Positions 34,634-43,618 of a DNA stretch of 64,000 nt are shown here, in pieces. The stretch covers positions 30,037-94,036 of the forward strand of contig JAAVBM010000016.1 of assembly GCA_014803505.1 (NCBI GenBank), in the 5' to 3' direction. Within the stretch, counting starts at the first letter, position 1. Each line of letters opens with the position of its first letter. The position numbers and the translations under genes are program-made. The DNA comes from a bacterium (GTDB taxonomy: Bacteria; Cyanobacteriota; Vampirovibrionia; Gastranaerophilales; Gastranaerophilaceae). Under the pieces are notes generated by a model. That model ran no database searches, was not told where the DNA came from, and saw only the letters and a program-made list of their open reading frames with translations.

Positions 34634-34876
34634 ATGAATTCAAAAATAAAAGAAATCTATAATTCAGCTTGCAATATATCTGATAATTTAAACGACATTT
34701 TATACATATCTAAAACATTAACAGCTGCTCAAAATTTTTGTAATGAATATGACAAAGATTCTTATTTTTTAATTACAACATTAGAAAATTTAGAAAATAA
34801 AATAGAATGCTTAAATGATAATCTAGAAGATTTTACTATGGATATTCTAAAACTAAAAATAGAACTCGAAAAATAA
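34634..34876 (+). CDS. Small helical protein of module A
   Basis: An 80-residue protein, almost certainly two long helices (KEIYNSACNISDNLNDILYI ... LENLENKIECLNDNLEDF) joined by a short DKD turn. It has no signal peptide, no membrane segment and no recognised family. A perfect AGGAGG ribosome-binding site and consensus promoter imply strong potential expression. Its size, helix-turn-helix-hairpin layout and divergent regulator match the small genes at 44193, 49418 and 49955. Confidence 0.75.
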   Translation: MNSKIKEIYNSACNISDNLNDILYISKTLTAAQNFCNEYDKDSYFLITTLENLENKIECLNDNLEDFTMDILKLKIELEK

Positions 34877-35199
34877 TTCCCGTTTTTTAAAGAAAGTTTT
34901 TTATAATATATAACTAATTAATTTATATAAATATATTAATATAATATTCATCATGATAGTAGTATCTAAATATTTGTAGAAAACTTCTGAAACTATCTCT
35001 ATAAGCAATGTTCAGCTTGTTTAAATTTTGTAGAAAACTTTTTTAGTTTTTTGTATAAAATGTATAAAACTTTTTTATAATTTTATTTTAAAATTTTTAT
35101 GTAGAAAACTCAAAGTTTTCTACACTAAATATACATACTTTTCTACATGAATAATTTTATTGTATAATTGTTCTTGGGATATTTTGGGAGAATTATTTG
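34877..35199. other. AT-rich intergenic region with five TTTTCTACA boxes (candidate oriC or operator array)
   Basis: No gene is seen in these 320 nt. The 9-mer TTTTCTACA occurs five times: inverted at 34975-34983, 35029-35037 and 35100-35108; direct at 35116-35124 and 35139-35147. Two one-mismatch copies lie at 35052 and 35061. Boxes three and four form an 11-bp-arm hairpin with a CAA loop. A nearly pure A/T block lies at 34890-34950. The 9-mer is one base from the cyanobacterial-type DnaA box TTTTCCACA. The last box overlaps the -35 of the next gene (TATAAT at 35163-35168), so promoter control is the alternative. Confidence 0.55.
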
Positions 35200-36936
35200 A
35201 TGAATATTAAAGAAAATCTTTGGAATTGTTGGAATAATTTTTATAATTTTGTTCAAAAACATATAGAAATTTTTACAGTTTTATCTTTAGCTATTATATT
35301 TTATTTTATATTTTTCCAAGGAATCGGAACATATTCTCTTATGGATGTTGATGAAACCAGATATGTCGCAATGGCAAGAGATATGTTTCTTTCTAAAAAT
35401 TATTTAACCCTATATCTTAATGGTGAATATTTCTTTGAAAAACCTCCGCTATATTTTTGGCAAGAATGTCTTTCCTTCGCTCTATGGGGTGGTAAAATAA
35501 ATGAATTCACCGCAAGATTCCCTGTTGCTCTTTTAGGATATTTATTTTCGTTTATTGTCTATTTTACTTGTAGAAAAAGAATCAATAGAAGATTTGGAGT
35601 TTTTACTTCACTAATCCTTGCAACTTCTTTAGAATTTATAATGCTTGCTAAATACGCTATACTTGATATTGTTTTAACTTTTTATATTGGTTTGGCTCTT
35701 GTTTGTTATTTTCAAGTCTATTTCTGCCAAGATAATCATAAAAAATTCTACTGGTGGGCTTTTTATATTTTCACCGGATTAGCAGTCATGGCAAAAGGTA
35801 TACCTGGAATTGCAATTCCTTTTGGTACAGTATTTTTCACTGCTTTAATGACTAAAAAATTTAAAGAAATTTTTAAACCTATTTTTATTATTCCCGGAAC
35901 TTTATTATTTTTGTTAATTGTTTTACCTTGGCATATTGCAATGTTTAAAATTCATGATCCGTTATTTTTCAATGAATATATTGTAAAACATCACCTACAC
36001 AGATTTTTGAACACTCCGAATAATGAAATTGGCAGAAAACAACCATTCTATTATTATTTTATGATTGTTTTATGGGGATTTATTCCTTGGGTATTCTCAA
36101 TGATTGCAGTATTTTTTGAAAAAATTAAAAACTGGGGTCAACAAAAATATGTAGAAAAAATTAAAAATTTTGATTTTAGTTCATTAGATGATGTTCATAA
36201 ACTATTGGCACTATGCTGGGTTGCTGTAATTTGGATTATGGTATTTTTCACATCTTCCAGTACAAAACTTGCGACATATATTTTGCCGATATATTATCCG
36301 CTAGCTATTATTGCAGGTTTGATGTGGAATGATTATGTTGATAAGAAAAAACATGAAACTCCTATAAATATTTCTGTAAAAATATTTGGATGGTTCTGTA
36401 CAATTGCAGGATTTGTTGCAATATTTACACCACTCTATTTACCAAAACAATTGAATCTTGATATTGCAGAAATAAAATGGTTCAGTATTATTTGTTTATT
36501 AGTTGTAGGAATTTGTTCTTTATTATTTGTGAAACATAAAAAATATCTTAATGTTTTTATACTGTATGTTATATTTATGACGGTTGTTTCAGCATTTGCA
36601 ACAGAGAAATTTTTTGAAGTTGATTATCGCTTTGGGCAAGAAGATTTGGTAACTTTTGCAAAATATGCAAAAGAAAATGATTATACAATTTCAGCAAACG
36701 GAATGGACAGAAAATACTCATTGTTGTTCTATAATGATGAAGAAGTTGACTATAACCCTTTAGACGGTGATTTGAAAGTTATAAAAAAAGATTTAGCTAA
36801 GAAAAAAAATATTGTTATTGTAAAAAATAAATCAATGTCAAATTTGGAAGGAAAATTAAAATACAGAGTAATTAAAAAAGGTCGTCGTTATACAATGATA
36901 GGTTCTCCGGTTGAAAATTTTGCACCGATGAAGTAA
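35200..36936 (+). CDS. ArnT/PMT-like integral-membrane glycosyltransferase
   Basis: A 578-residue GT83/PMT-superfamily protein that moves a sugar from a polyprenyl-phosphate donor to a glycolipid or protein on the periplasmic side. After the first helix comes the catalytic loop SLMDVDETRYVAMARDM (Asp-Glu), then GEYFFEKPPLYFWQECLSF (quoted in part), about 11-12 hydrophobic helices, and a soluble C-terminal domain from residue 480. ArnT proper adds aminoarabinose to lipid A; the acceptor here is unknown. A GGGAG ribosome-binding site fits the ATG at 35200 rather than the TTG just before it. Confidence 0.88.
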   Translation: MNIKENLWNCWNNFYNFVQKHIEIFTVLSLAIIFYFIFFQGIGTYSLMDVDETRYVAMARDMFLSKNYLTLYLNGEYFFEKPPLYFWQECLSFALWGGKINEFTARFPVALLGYLFSFIVYFTCRKRINRRFGVFTSLILATSLEFIMLAKYAILDIVLTFYIGLALVCYFQVYFCQDNHKKFYWWAFYIFTGLAVMAKGIPGIAIPFGTVFFTALMTKKFKEIFKPIFIIPGTLLFLLIVLPWHIAMFKIHDPLFFNEYIVKHHLHRFLNTPNNEIGRKQPFYYYFMIVLWGFIPWVFSMIAVFFEKIKNWGQQKYVEKIKNFDFSSLDDVHKLLALCWVAVIWIMVFFTSSSTKLATYILPIYYPLAIIAGLMWNDYVDKKKHETPINISVKIFGWFCTIAGFVAIFTPLYLPKQLNLDIAEIKWFSIICLLVVGICSLLFVKHKKYLNVFILYVIFMTVVSAFATEKFFEVDYRFGQEDLVTFAKYAKENDYTISANGMDRKYSLLFYNDEEVDYNPLDGDLKVIKKDLAKKKNIVIVKNKSMSNLEGKLKYRVIKKGRRYTMIGSPVENFAPMK

Positions 36937-36949
36937 TGAGGTATTTTGT

Positions 36950-37513
36950 TTGTTAGTAAAATATGAAAATTTTCTGAAAGAATTTGATAAAAATATTGCT
37001 GCATTGTTTGAGAATCAAAAGCAATATATAAAATGTAAAAAAGGATGTTCAAAATGTTGTGAAAAAGGAGAATATCCTTTTTCTCAGCTTGAGTTTGCAT
37101 ATCTTACAAAAGGTTTTATCAATCTTTCGGAAAACAGAAAAATTTTAGTTCAACAGAATATCAGAAATCTTGTAATGGACAAAAAGGAATTCAATGGCGA
37201 AAGATTTGAACACAAATGCCCGTTTTTGATTAACAATGAATGTTCAGTTTATCAATATAGAGGTTTAATTTGCAGAACATATGGTATTTGTTACTATGAT
37301 GACGAAAATAAGTATGTAAGGCTTCCTGATTGTGTCTATAATGGTTTAAATTATTCAGAACAATATGACAAAGAAAGTAAAAGTTTAAATATTGAAGATG
37401 TGCCAAATGTAAATCTTAGAATAGATAAGATTTTTGAAAGTGATTTAGCAAAGAGTTATGAGCTTAATTATGGGGAAATTCGACCAATGTTAGAATGGCT
37501 TGAACAAAAATAA
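36950..37513 (+). CDS. YkgJ-family cysteine-cluster protein
   Basis: A 187-residue protein of the CxxxCxxCC (YkgJ/Fe-S or zinc) family. The cluster motif CKKGCSKCCEKGEYPF lies at residues 28-43; the second group is CPFLINNECSVYQYRGLICRTYGIC (cysteines at about 90, 98, 108 and 114). The start is TTG at 36950 with TGAGG 8 nt before it. It is 13 nt downstream of the glycosyltransferase and likely co-transcribed. Function in the family is unclear; some members are linked to metal-dependent oxidation. Confidence 0.85.
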   Translation: MLVKYENFLKEFDKNIAALFENQKQYIKCKKGCSKCCEKGEYPFSQLEFAYLTKGFINLSENRKILVQQNIRNLVMDKKEFNGERFEHKCPFLINNECSVYQYRGLICRTYGICYYDDENKYVRLPDCVYNGLNYSEQYDKESKSLNIEDVPNVNLRIDKIFESDLAKSYELNYGEIRPMLEWLEQK

Positions 37514-37566
37514 AAGACCGAATATATTCGGTCTTGAAATACTTTTATTATGCATTTTGTTTAAAT

Positions 37567-37755
37567 TTATTTTACATCATCTTTAATAACAATTAAATTA
37601 TTCATTATTTTCATAGCACAAGTAGGAAGAACAACGTGTTCTAAACCGTCTGCAATACCAATAATTTTGCCAGCGCTAAGAACAACTTCTTCGCCTTTGT
37701 ACATAAATTTGTAATCAGTTTGTCTGTCTGAACGAATAGTGATTTTTTCTGCCAT
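37567..37755 (-). CDS. Small conserved-looking beta protein, 62 residues
   Basis: A 62-residue protein (MAEKITIRSDRQTDYKFMYK...) with alternating short beta strands and no signal peptide. The pattern YKGEEVVLSAGKIIGIADGLEHVVLP suggests a small SH3- or OB-like barrel, but no family is recognised. A GGGG-containing ribosome-binding site precedes the ATG. It is followed by about 95 nt without a gene before the glycosyltransferase genes. Confidence 0.65.
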   Translation of the reverse strand: MAEKITIRSDRQTDYKFMYKGEEVVLSAGKIIGIADGLEHVVLPTCAMKIMNNLIVIKDDVK

Positions 37756-37851
37756 AAGTTTTACCCCTTAAATGATGGTTACAGTAAGGTATTATACAGG
37801 ATTTTTGATTAAAAATCAAGAGATAATTATAACATTTTATCCTTTATAAGC

Positions 37852-38763
37852 TTATATATCTAGTGGAAATGAACGGTAAAAAGCATACCAATATTTTGGG
37901 ATTAAGAAAAATAAAGGTCTTCTTTTTAAGAATTTTAGAAAAGAGGATTTTCTATTTTCCGTATACCATTTAAGTTTTTCTTCTTCAGACAATGCCCAAG
38001 GTGTTAATTGTAAATATTTAAAATAATAATTTTTGAAATAAGTAGTAGCAGAAAACATCCAAGGTTTTTCTGAACCTATATAATGAATAATTTTTGGATA
38101 TTTTGTAAAACTTGTTCTGCTTGCAAAACCACTAACTTGAACATTCCATTCGTCAGGCAAAATTTTTATTTTGTCTTTTAATGTGAAGTTTATAATATCT
38201 TGGTCTCCGGTTTCTATACTGTTTATATTTTCTTTTGTATATTCATAAAAAATATTTTCTATATTTTGGTTGCGAAATTTTTCCAAATCAAATAAAACAA
38301 TTCCTGAATTTATATAATTTGATTTTCTCCATTTCTTTTTATGTTTCACTCTTGCATCCAAAACTCCAGCAATAAAGTTTGTTCCTAAATCTGTATTATA
38401 TAAATCTTTTAAGCTGGTATTTACTACGGTATCACAGTCTAAATATATTATTCTGTTGATAGAAGGTAACAAGGTTGTTAATTTTAGTCTATAGTATGCA
38501 GGAATAGAAATATATTCATGAGTTTTGATGTTAGTATAAATTTCAAAATGTTTTTCATCTATTTCAACAAAATTGATATTACAGTCTTTAAAATTTTTCA
38601 ATTCAAGAATTTTAGATTTATTTTCGGCACTAATATTTCCGTCTAAAATAAAAAATTGAATATTATCATCTTCGTTTTTGTTATCTAAAATTGATGCCAT
38701 AACAACAGCTGCATATTTTGCATAATTGTCGTCACACGATAAACAAACATTAATCATCATCAT
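37852..38763 (-). CDS. Glycosyltransferase family 8
   Basis: A 303-residue retaining glycosyltransferase (LgtC/GspA type) using UDP-glucose or UDP-galactose to extend surface glycans. Motifs: NVCLSCDDNYAKYAAVVMASIL at the N-terminus, the metal-binding DxD in IIYLDCDTVVNTSLKDLY, INSGIVLFDLEKFR, GDQDIINFTLKDKI, and the C-terminal IHYIGSEKPW with the second metal histidine. Three ATG codons run in series (38763, 38760, 38757) after an AGGAGAT ribosome-binding site, so the exact start could be two codons later. Confidence 0.93.
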   Translation of the reverse strand: MMMINVCLSCDDNYAKYAAVVMASILDNKNEDDNIQFFILDGNISAENKSKILELKNFKDCNINFVEIDEKHFEIYTNIKTHEYISIPAYYRLKLTTLLPSINRIIYLDCDTVVNTSLKDLYNTDLGTNFIAGVLDARVKHKKKWRKSNYINSGIVLFDLEKFRNQNIENIFYEYTKENINSIETGDQDIINFTLKDKIKILPDEWNVQVSGFASRTSFTKYPKIIHYIGSEKPWMFSATTYFKNYYFKYLQLTPWALSEEEKLKWYTENRKSSFLKFLKRRPLFFLIPKYWYAFYRSFPLDI

Positions 38764-38814
38764 TATCTCCTGAAAATTTTTTAATTATGTTATTAGAAAA
38801 CATTAATAACTGCT

Positions 38815-39681
38815 TTAATATTTAAAAATACAAATTTTTCCAAATAAGAATATGTAATTAGATTTTGTACTTTCTTTTATTGAAAAAATTGTTTTACCAA
38901 ATAATTTAAATTTAGATTTTTCAGCTTTATACAATCCGTCCGGAACATTTATGTTATTTTCTCTAATAAATTGTAAAACCTGTTGTCTTACTAAAACATA
39001 ATGTTCACCTTGGATTTTATTTTTGCAATGTTTTACAATAGATTTTTCATTAACAAAATAGTCATAGTATGTGTTTGGTACTGTGACAAGTTTCTTAGAA
39101 TAAAACAAAGATCTTGCTGTAAAATCTCTATCTTCATAATACATTCCAACAACAAATTTTAAATCTATAGATTTCAAAAATTCTGTACGATAAATTTTAT
39201 TCCAAACACAGCCTTCTCTAAAAGTTCTGCAAATAAGGTATTTATCTTCAGCTTTTTCATAAACTTTTTCTTCTGTTAAATGCAATCTTATTTTTTTATT
39301 TTTAGGATGTTGTCTTATAAAATCAGCAACCGCAATATCACAATCATTTCTTTTTGCAGCATCATAGAGTTTTTCATAAAAATCTAAATCAACCCAATCA
39401 TCTGAATCAACAAATCCGATATATTCTCCTCGAACAACTTCCATACCGGTATTTCTTGCAGCAGATAAACCTGCATTTTCTTGTGTTAAAACAACAATTC
39501 GAGAATCTTTTTTTGCATATTCTTCCAATATTTCTGCAGAATTATCTGTTGAGCCATCATTAACACAAATAATTTCAATATTTTTTTCAGTTTGGTTAAC
39601 CAAACTGTCCAAACATCTTGACAGATATTTGGACACATTATATACAGGAACTATTACTGATACTTTAATGTTTTCAGACAT
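38815..39681 (-). CDS. Glycosyltransferase family 2 with C-terminal FSI..GI-type module
   Basis: A 288-residue inverting glycosyltransferase. GT-A motifs: VSVIVPVYNVSKYLSRCLDSL, the nucleotide-binding EIICVNDGSTDNS, NAGLSAARNTGMEV and the DxD-like IGFVDSDDWVD. The enzyme domain ends near residue 250; the last 28 residues (FGKTIFSIKE, then IFLFGKICIFKY) resemble modules at the N-termini of the LicD and TagF-like proteins at 53.7-55.9 kb. It is 51 nt upstream of the family 8 enzyme in transcription order, downstream of hisS. Confidence 0.92.
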   Translation of the reverse strand: MSENIKVSVIVPVYNVSKYLSRCLDSLVNQTEKNIEIICVNDGSTDNSAEILEEYAKKDSRIVVLTQENAGLSAARNTGMEVVRGEYIGFVDSDDWVDLDFYEKLYDAAKRNDCDIAVADFIRQHPKNKKIRLHLTEEKVYEKAEDKYLICRTFREGCVWNKIYRTEFLKSIDLKFVVGMYYEDRDFTARSLFYSKKLVTVPNTYYDYFVNEKSIVKHCKNKIQGEHYVLVRQQVLQFIRENNINVPDGLYKAEKSKFKLFGKTIFSIKESTKSNYIFLFGKICIFKY

Positions 39682-39690
39682 ATTAAATCC

Positions 39691-40932
39691 TTATAATTTA
39701 AGTGCTTTAGTACAAATTTCTCTGTCAACGGTTACTTGTTCGCCTGTTTCAAGGTTTTTAACAGAAACTTGATTTTTTGCTATTTCATCTTCGCCGAGAA
39801 TAATTGCAAATTTGGCAACTTTAGCTGCTTTTTCAAGTTGTTTTGAGAATTTTTTATTCGATAAATCAAATTCTACATTTAAACCTTTTCCACGAAGTTC
39901 TTCTGCCAATACAAATGTATCTGTTAAGAAATTAGAAACAATATAACCATCAAGTTTGTCAGCTTCTTGTTGAGGTAGAAGAGAAATCAGACGTTCCATA
40001 CCCATAGCAAAACCTACAGCCGGAGTTGGTTCTCCGCCAAGTTGACCAACAAGTCCGTCATATCTGCCGCCACCACAAACAGCGTTTTGTGAACCTAAAT
40101 TGTTTGATTTTATTTCAAATACAGTTCTGTTGTAATAGTCCAAGCCTCTTACTAATAGTTTGTTTTCTTTGTATTTTACATCCATTTTATCCAAGTAAAG
40201 TTTCAATTCTGTATAATGTTCAGCGCATTCTTCACAAATAAAATCAGAATTTATAATTTCTTGAATTTCAGATTTTTCAAAAATCTTTTTACAGTCTTCA
40301 ACCTTACAGTCCAAAAGTCTTAAAGGATTTTTTTCATATCTGTTTTGACAATCTTCACACAAATCATTGAAATATGGTTTTAAAACAGCTTTTAATTTAT
40401 TTTTGAATTCTTCACGGCATTTTGGACAACCAAGAGAATTTATTTCAACTTCCAAATCATTCAAACCTAAAGCCTTTAAATAATTAACAGCAGCAAGAAT
40501 AACTTCGGCATCAGCTGTTGGTTGTTTAATACCAAACATTTCAACACCAACTTGGTGGAATTGTCTTTGACGTCCTGCTTGAGGTCTTTCGTATCTAAAC
40601 ATTGAACCTTTGTACCATAATTTTACAGGTGCAGGTAATCTTGACATACCGTTTTCGATATAAGATCTTACAACACCTGCGGTATTTTCAGGTCTTAATG
40701 TAATTGAACGGTCACTTTTTTCAAAAGTGTACATTTCTTTGTTGACAATATCTGTTGTGTCACCAACACCGCGTGAAAAAAGTTCTGTCACTTCAATTAT
40801 CGGAGTTCTAATTTCTTTGAATCCGTATTTTGAAAAAACTTCATTTGCTTTCTTTTCTAAAAAGTGCCACATATGAACGTCTTGTGGCAAAATATCTTTT
40901 GTTCCCTTTAATACTTTAATAATCTTAGCCAT
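39691..40932 (-). CDS. hisS: Histidyl-tRNA synthetase
   Basis: A 413-residue class II synthetase. Motif 1 is the N-terminal region after KGTKDILPQD; motif 2 is MFRYERPQAGRQRQFHQVGVEMFG (quoted in part) and motif 3 is VGFAMGMERL; the His-specific LVRGLDYYNRTVFEI and GGGRYDGL are intact. The Cys-rich insertion (CPKCREEF ... CEDCQNRY ... CEECAEHY) is common in bacterial HisRS. The longer frame to 40953 is not used, since MAKIIKVLKGTKD at 40932 is the usual N-terminus. Confidence 0.97.
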   Translation of the reverse strand: MAKIIKVLKGTKDILPQDVHMWHFLEKKANEVFSKYGFKEIRTPIIEVTELFSRGVGDTTDIVNKEMYTFEKSDRSITLRPENTAGVVRSYIENGMSRLPAPVKLWYKGSMFRYERPQAGRQRQFHQVGVEMFGIKQPTADAEVILAAVNYLKALGLNDLEVEINSLGCPKCREEFKNKLKAVLKPYFNDLCEDCQNRYEKNPLRLLDCKVEDCKKIFEKSEIQEIINSDFICEECAEHYTELKLYLDKMDVKYKENKLLVRGLDYYNRTVFEIKSNNLGSQNAVCGGGRYDGLVGQLGGEPTPAVGFAMGMERLISLLPQQEADKLDGYIVSNFLTDTFVLAEELRGKGLNVEFDLSNKKFSKQLEKAAKVAKFAIILGEDEIAKNQVSVKNLETGEQVTVDREICTKALKL

Positions 40933-40989
40933 ACAAAAATTATATAATTTCAAGAAATAAAGTCAAAGGGGCTTAGATTAAATCTGTTA

Positions 40990-41406
40990 TTATGGTGTTT
41001 TTTTGAATTTACTTGCAATCCATTGGAACGGTTTTTTAATATAATCAAATGCAGTAGTTGCCCATTTTTTTACAGTTGCTAAATCAGGTTTTTGAATTTT
41101 AGATAATTTACCCATTCTGCCAAGAACAATTGTACCAATTCCGGCAGCAATTAAACCTAAAAATGCCCATTTTTTCCATTTAGGATTTTGAACCTTACCA
41201 TCTTTATCAACAAAACCATCTGCTTTTGGTTGTTCTTTTATCTTTGTACCTTCTGGCAGAAGCGAAATATCTGTCATTGGTAAGTCTACAAATTTAGGAT
41301 GTCCGACATAGCGAGCTTCCTTATCAAGTAAATATGCAGGAGCGTCAAAATCAATTACTCCGCCAGCTGCCAATCCATCTAATGCAACAACCCAATTTGA
41401 AGACAT
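40990..41406 (-). CDS. Hypothetical protein with one membrane helix
   Basis: A 138-residue protein of unknown family. Residues 1-75 are soluble (MSSNWVVALDGLAAGGVIDF, FVDLPMTDISLLPEGTKIKE); a hydrophobic helix spans about 80-98 (WAFLGLIAAGIGTIVLGRM), and a basic C-terminus (KKPFQWIASKFKKTP) likely lies at the membrane face. No signal peptide. AAAGGAAAAG before the ATG is an acceptable ribosome-binding site. Monocistronic between hisS and metG. Confidence 0.7.
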   Translation of the reverse strand: MSSNWVVALDGLAAGGVIDFDAPAYLLDKEARYVGHPKFVDLPMTDISLLPEGTKIKEQPKADGFVDKDGKVQNPKWKKWAFLGLIAAGIGTIVLGRMGKLSKIQKPDLATVKKWATTAFDYIKKPFQWIASKFKKTP

Positions 41407-41541
41407 AGTACTTTTCCTTTATATTTTACCTACATATATATAAAGGAATTTTGTTTATAAAAATTGCGTTTTGTATAAAAAATTGTAACTTTATGGTAGG
41501 ATTTTTTTATAGATATGATTAAAATGAGGGAAAAATAAGTT

Positions 41542-43119
41542 ATGGATAAATATTATTTAACAACCGCAATTGACTATGTTAACGGAGCTCCACATATCGG
41601 ACACGCTTACGAAAAAATTATTACAGATATTATTGCAAGACATTATTCACAAAGAACAGATAATATGTTTTTCTTGACCGGTACAGATGAACACGGTATT
41701 AAAATTCAAAAAACATCTGCAGCTCAAGGTAAAACTCCAAAAGAATTATGCGATGAAAATGCTCAAAAATTTAAAGATGCTTGGGCTGCATTAGATGTTA
41801 AATATGACAGATTTATCCGTACAACTGATGAAGATCACGAAAAAGTTGTTCAAAAAATCTTCAAAAAACTTGTTGATAAAGGCGACATTTATAAACACGA
41901 ATACGAAGGACTTTATTGTTCAGGCTGCGAATGTTTCTTAAATCCTAAAGATTTAACAGAAGACGGACTTTGCCCTGATCACTTGAAAAAACCGGAAGTT
42001 GTTAAAGAAGAAAACTACTTCTTTAAATTATCGGCTTACAAAGATGCAATAATTAAACATATCAAAGAAAATCCTGAATTTATTGTTCCAAGTTTCAGAG
42101 CAAATGAAGTTTTGAATCAATTGGAAGATATTCAAGATATTTCCGTATCACGTAACAAAGCAAATGTAGGCTGGGGTATTGATGTTCTTGATGATCCTGA
42201 ACAATCAATTTATGTTTGGATAGATGCTCTTTCAAATTATATTACTGCTATCGGTTACGATACAGAAAATCCTTCAGAACAATTTAAACAATTGTGGCCG
42301 GTAGATGTTCATGTTATCGGAAAAGATATTTTGAAATTCCACAGTATATACTGGATTGGAATTTTGATGGCATTAGAATTACCATTACCAAAACATATTT
42401 TTGCACACGGATGGATTACAATTGACGAAACAAAAATGTCTAAATCTTTAGGTAACGTTGTTTCTCCAACATCTGTTCTTGAAAACTTTGAATTGGCTCA
42501 TCCTGATGCATTTAGATATTATATGGCAACATCAGCACCTTGCGGACGTGACGGAAATTATTCCGATCAAGATTTTAAGGAAAAAGTTAATGCACACCTT
42601 GCAAACAGTATGGGTAACTTGTTGAACAGAAGCCTTTCAATGCTTGTGAAATACTTTGACGGTGAAATTAAAGAAGAATTTTTAACTAATCGTTCAAAAG
42701 AAGCTGAAAGTTTATTAAAAACAGCTTTAGGAACCGTAAAAATTGTAGAAAATCATTTCAATCATTTCGAAATACAAGAAGCAGCACAAGAAATTATTTC
42801 AATTGTTGACGCTGCGAATAAATTTGTAACAGACAATGCACCTTGGACATTGGCAAAAGAAGAAAAAATGACAGAATGCGGACAAGTCCTTGCAACAGTG
42901 TTAGAAGTAATGTGTATTATTTCATCATTGATTTATCCATATTGTCCGAATATTGCAGAAGATATGGCAAAACAATTGTCATATGATTTATCTACAAAAT
43001 TAGATAGCATAACAACAACAAATATTAAAGTCGGAAAATTGATTTCTAAAGAAGAAATTCATCCGGTATTCTTGAGAGTTGATTCAGAGCTTGCTGATAA
43101 ATCAAAAGCAAAAGCATAG
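41542..43119 (+). CDS. metG: Methionyl-tRNA synthetase
   Basis: A 525-residue class I synthetase. The HIGH motif is PHIGHAYEKI near residue 17; the zinc knuckle has CSGCECFLNPKDL and CPDH; KMSKS is in DETKMSKSLGNVVSP. The anticodon-binding helical domain closes the protein, and the C-terminal tRNA-binding (OB) extension found in some MetRS is absent. A strong terminator follows. Confidence 0.97.
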   Translation: MDKYYLTTAIDYVNGAPHIGHAYEKIITDIIARHYSQRTDNMFFLTGTDEHGIKIQKTSAAQGKTPKELCDENAQKFKDAWAALDVKYDRFIRTTDEDHEKVVQKIFKKLVDKGDIYKHEYEGLYCSGCECFLNPKDLTEDGLCPDHLKKPEVVKEENYFFKLSAYKDAIIKHIKENPEFIVPSFRANEVLNQLEDIQDISVSRNKANVGWGIDVLDDPEQSIYVWIDALSNYITAIGYDTENPSEQFKQLWPVDVHVIGKDILKFHSIYWIGILMALELPLPKHIFAHGWITIDETKMSKSLGNVVSPTSVLENFELAHPDAFRYYMATSAPCGRDGNYSDQDFKEKVNAHLANSMGNLLNRSLSMLVKYFDGEIKEEFLTNRSKEAESLLKTALGTVKIVENHFNHFEIQEAAQEIISIVDAANKFVTDNAPWTLAKEEKMTECGQVLATVLEVMCIISSLIYPYCPNIAEDMAKQLSYDLSTKLDSITTTNIKVGKLISKEEIHPVFLRVDSELADKSKAKA

Positions 43120-43130
43120 AATAATATATA

Positions 43131-43162
43131 AAAAGCCCTGTTATATAACAGGGCTTTTTATA
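43131..43162. terminator. Terminator between metG and the tandem XRE genes
   Basis: AAAAAGCCCTGTTA / TAACAGGGCTTTTT stem with A- and T-runs on both sides, serving convergent genes. Confidence 0.92.
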
Positions 43163-43179
43163 TATTGTAAGAAAATATT

Positions 43180-43395
43180 TTATTTCTTATACAAAGCGTC
43201 GAAAGGTAAATTAAGAGCATCCATAATAGCAATTATTGTTGTAATTTTTGGATTAGTATGTCCATTTTCAATTTTACTAATATGTTTGTCACTTATGTTA
43301 ATTTGTTCTGCCAAACCCTCTTGTGATATACCAAGACGATTGCGTTCCGCACAAATATTTCTACCTAATTTAAATAAAATTTCTTTTTCATTCAT
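43180..43395 (-). CDS. Small XRE regulator, tandem copy 1
   Basis: A 71-residue single HTH_3 domain (GRNICAERNRLGISQEGLAEQINISDKHISKIENGHTNPKITTI). It is a paralogue of the next gene: the last 24 residues (from TNPKITTIIAIMDAL to ALYKK) are identical and the recognition helices differ (SDKHISKIENG here, NEKHIGRIERG there), so the two may read different operators. Only 7 nt separate the pair. Confidence 0.87.
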   Translation of the reverse strand: MNEKEILFKLGRNICAERNRLGISQEGLAEQINISDKHISKIENGHTNPKITTIIAIMDALNLPFDALYKK

Positions 43396-43402
43396 AGTTA
43401 CA

Positions 43403-43618
43403 TTATTTCTTATATAAAGCGTCGAAAGGTAAATTAAGAGCGTCCATAATAGCGATTATTGTTGTAATTTTTGGATTAGTTAATCCTCTTTCAATTCTAC
43501 CAATATGTTTTTCATTCATACCAATCTGTTCTGCTAATCCTTCTTGTGAATATCCTGCACGATTGCGTTCAGCACAAATGTTTCTACCGATTTTTAATAA
43601 TATATCTTTTTCATTCAT
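43403..43618 (-). CDS. Small XRE regulator, tandem copy 2
   Basis: A 71-residue single HTH_3 domain (GRNICAERNRAGYSQEGLAEQIGMNEKHIGRIERGLTNPK). The frame runs to 43654, but MNEKDILLKIGRN matches the paralogue's N-terminus, so the ATG at 43618 is used. The pair comes from a duplication of about 224 bp that includes the upstream TAATGTAACT. It lies just before a third XRE gene, giving three regulators within 900 bp. Confidence 0.87.
   Translation of the reverse strand: MNEKDILLKIGRNICAERNRAGYSQEGLAEQIGMNEKHIGRIERGLTNPKITTIIAIMDALNLPFDALYKK

Noticed and set aside
34975..35147. The repeated GTAGAAAACT sequences looked like a short CRISPR array
   Set aside because: Spacing is irregular (about 54, 71, 16 and 23 nt), copies occur in both orientations, and no cas gene is near. 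An origin or operator array fits better.
36903..37535. AAGACCGAATA/TATTCGGTCTT stem after the YkgJ-family gene as a terminator (37513-37535)
   Set aside because: The stem is good but no T-run follows (GAAATAC), so it was not listed as a terminator; it could be a processing hairpin.
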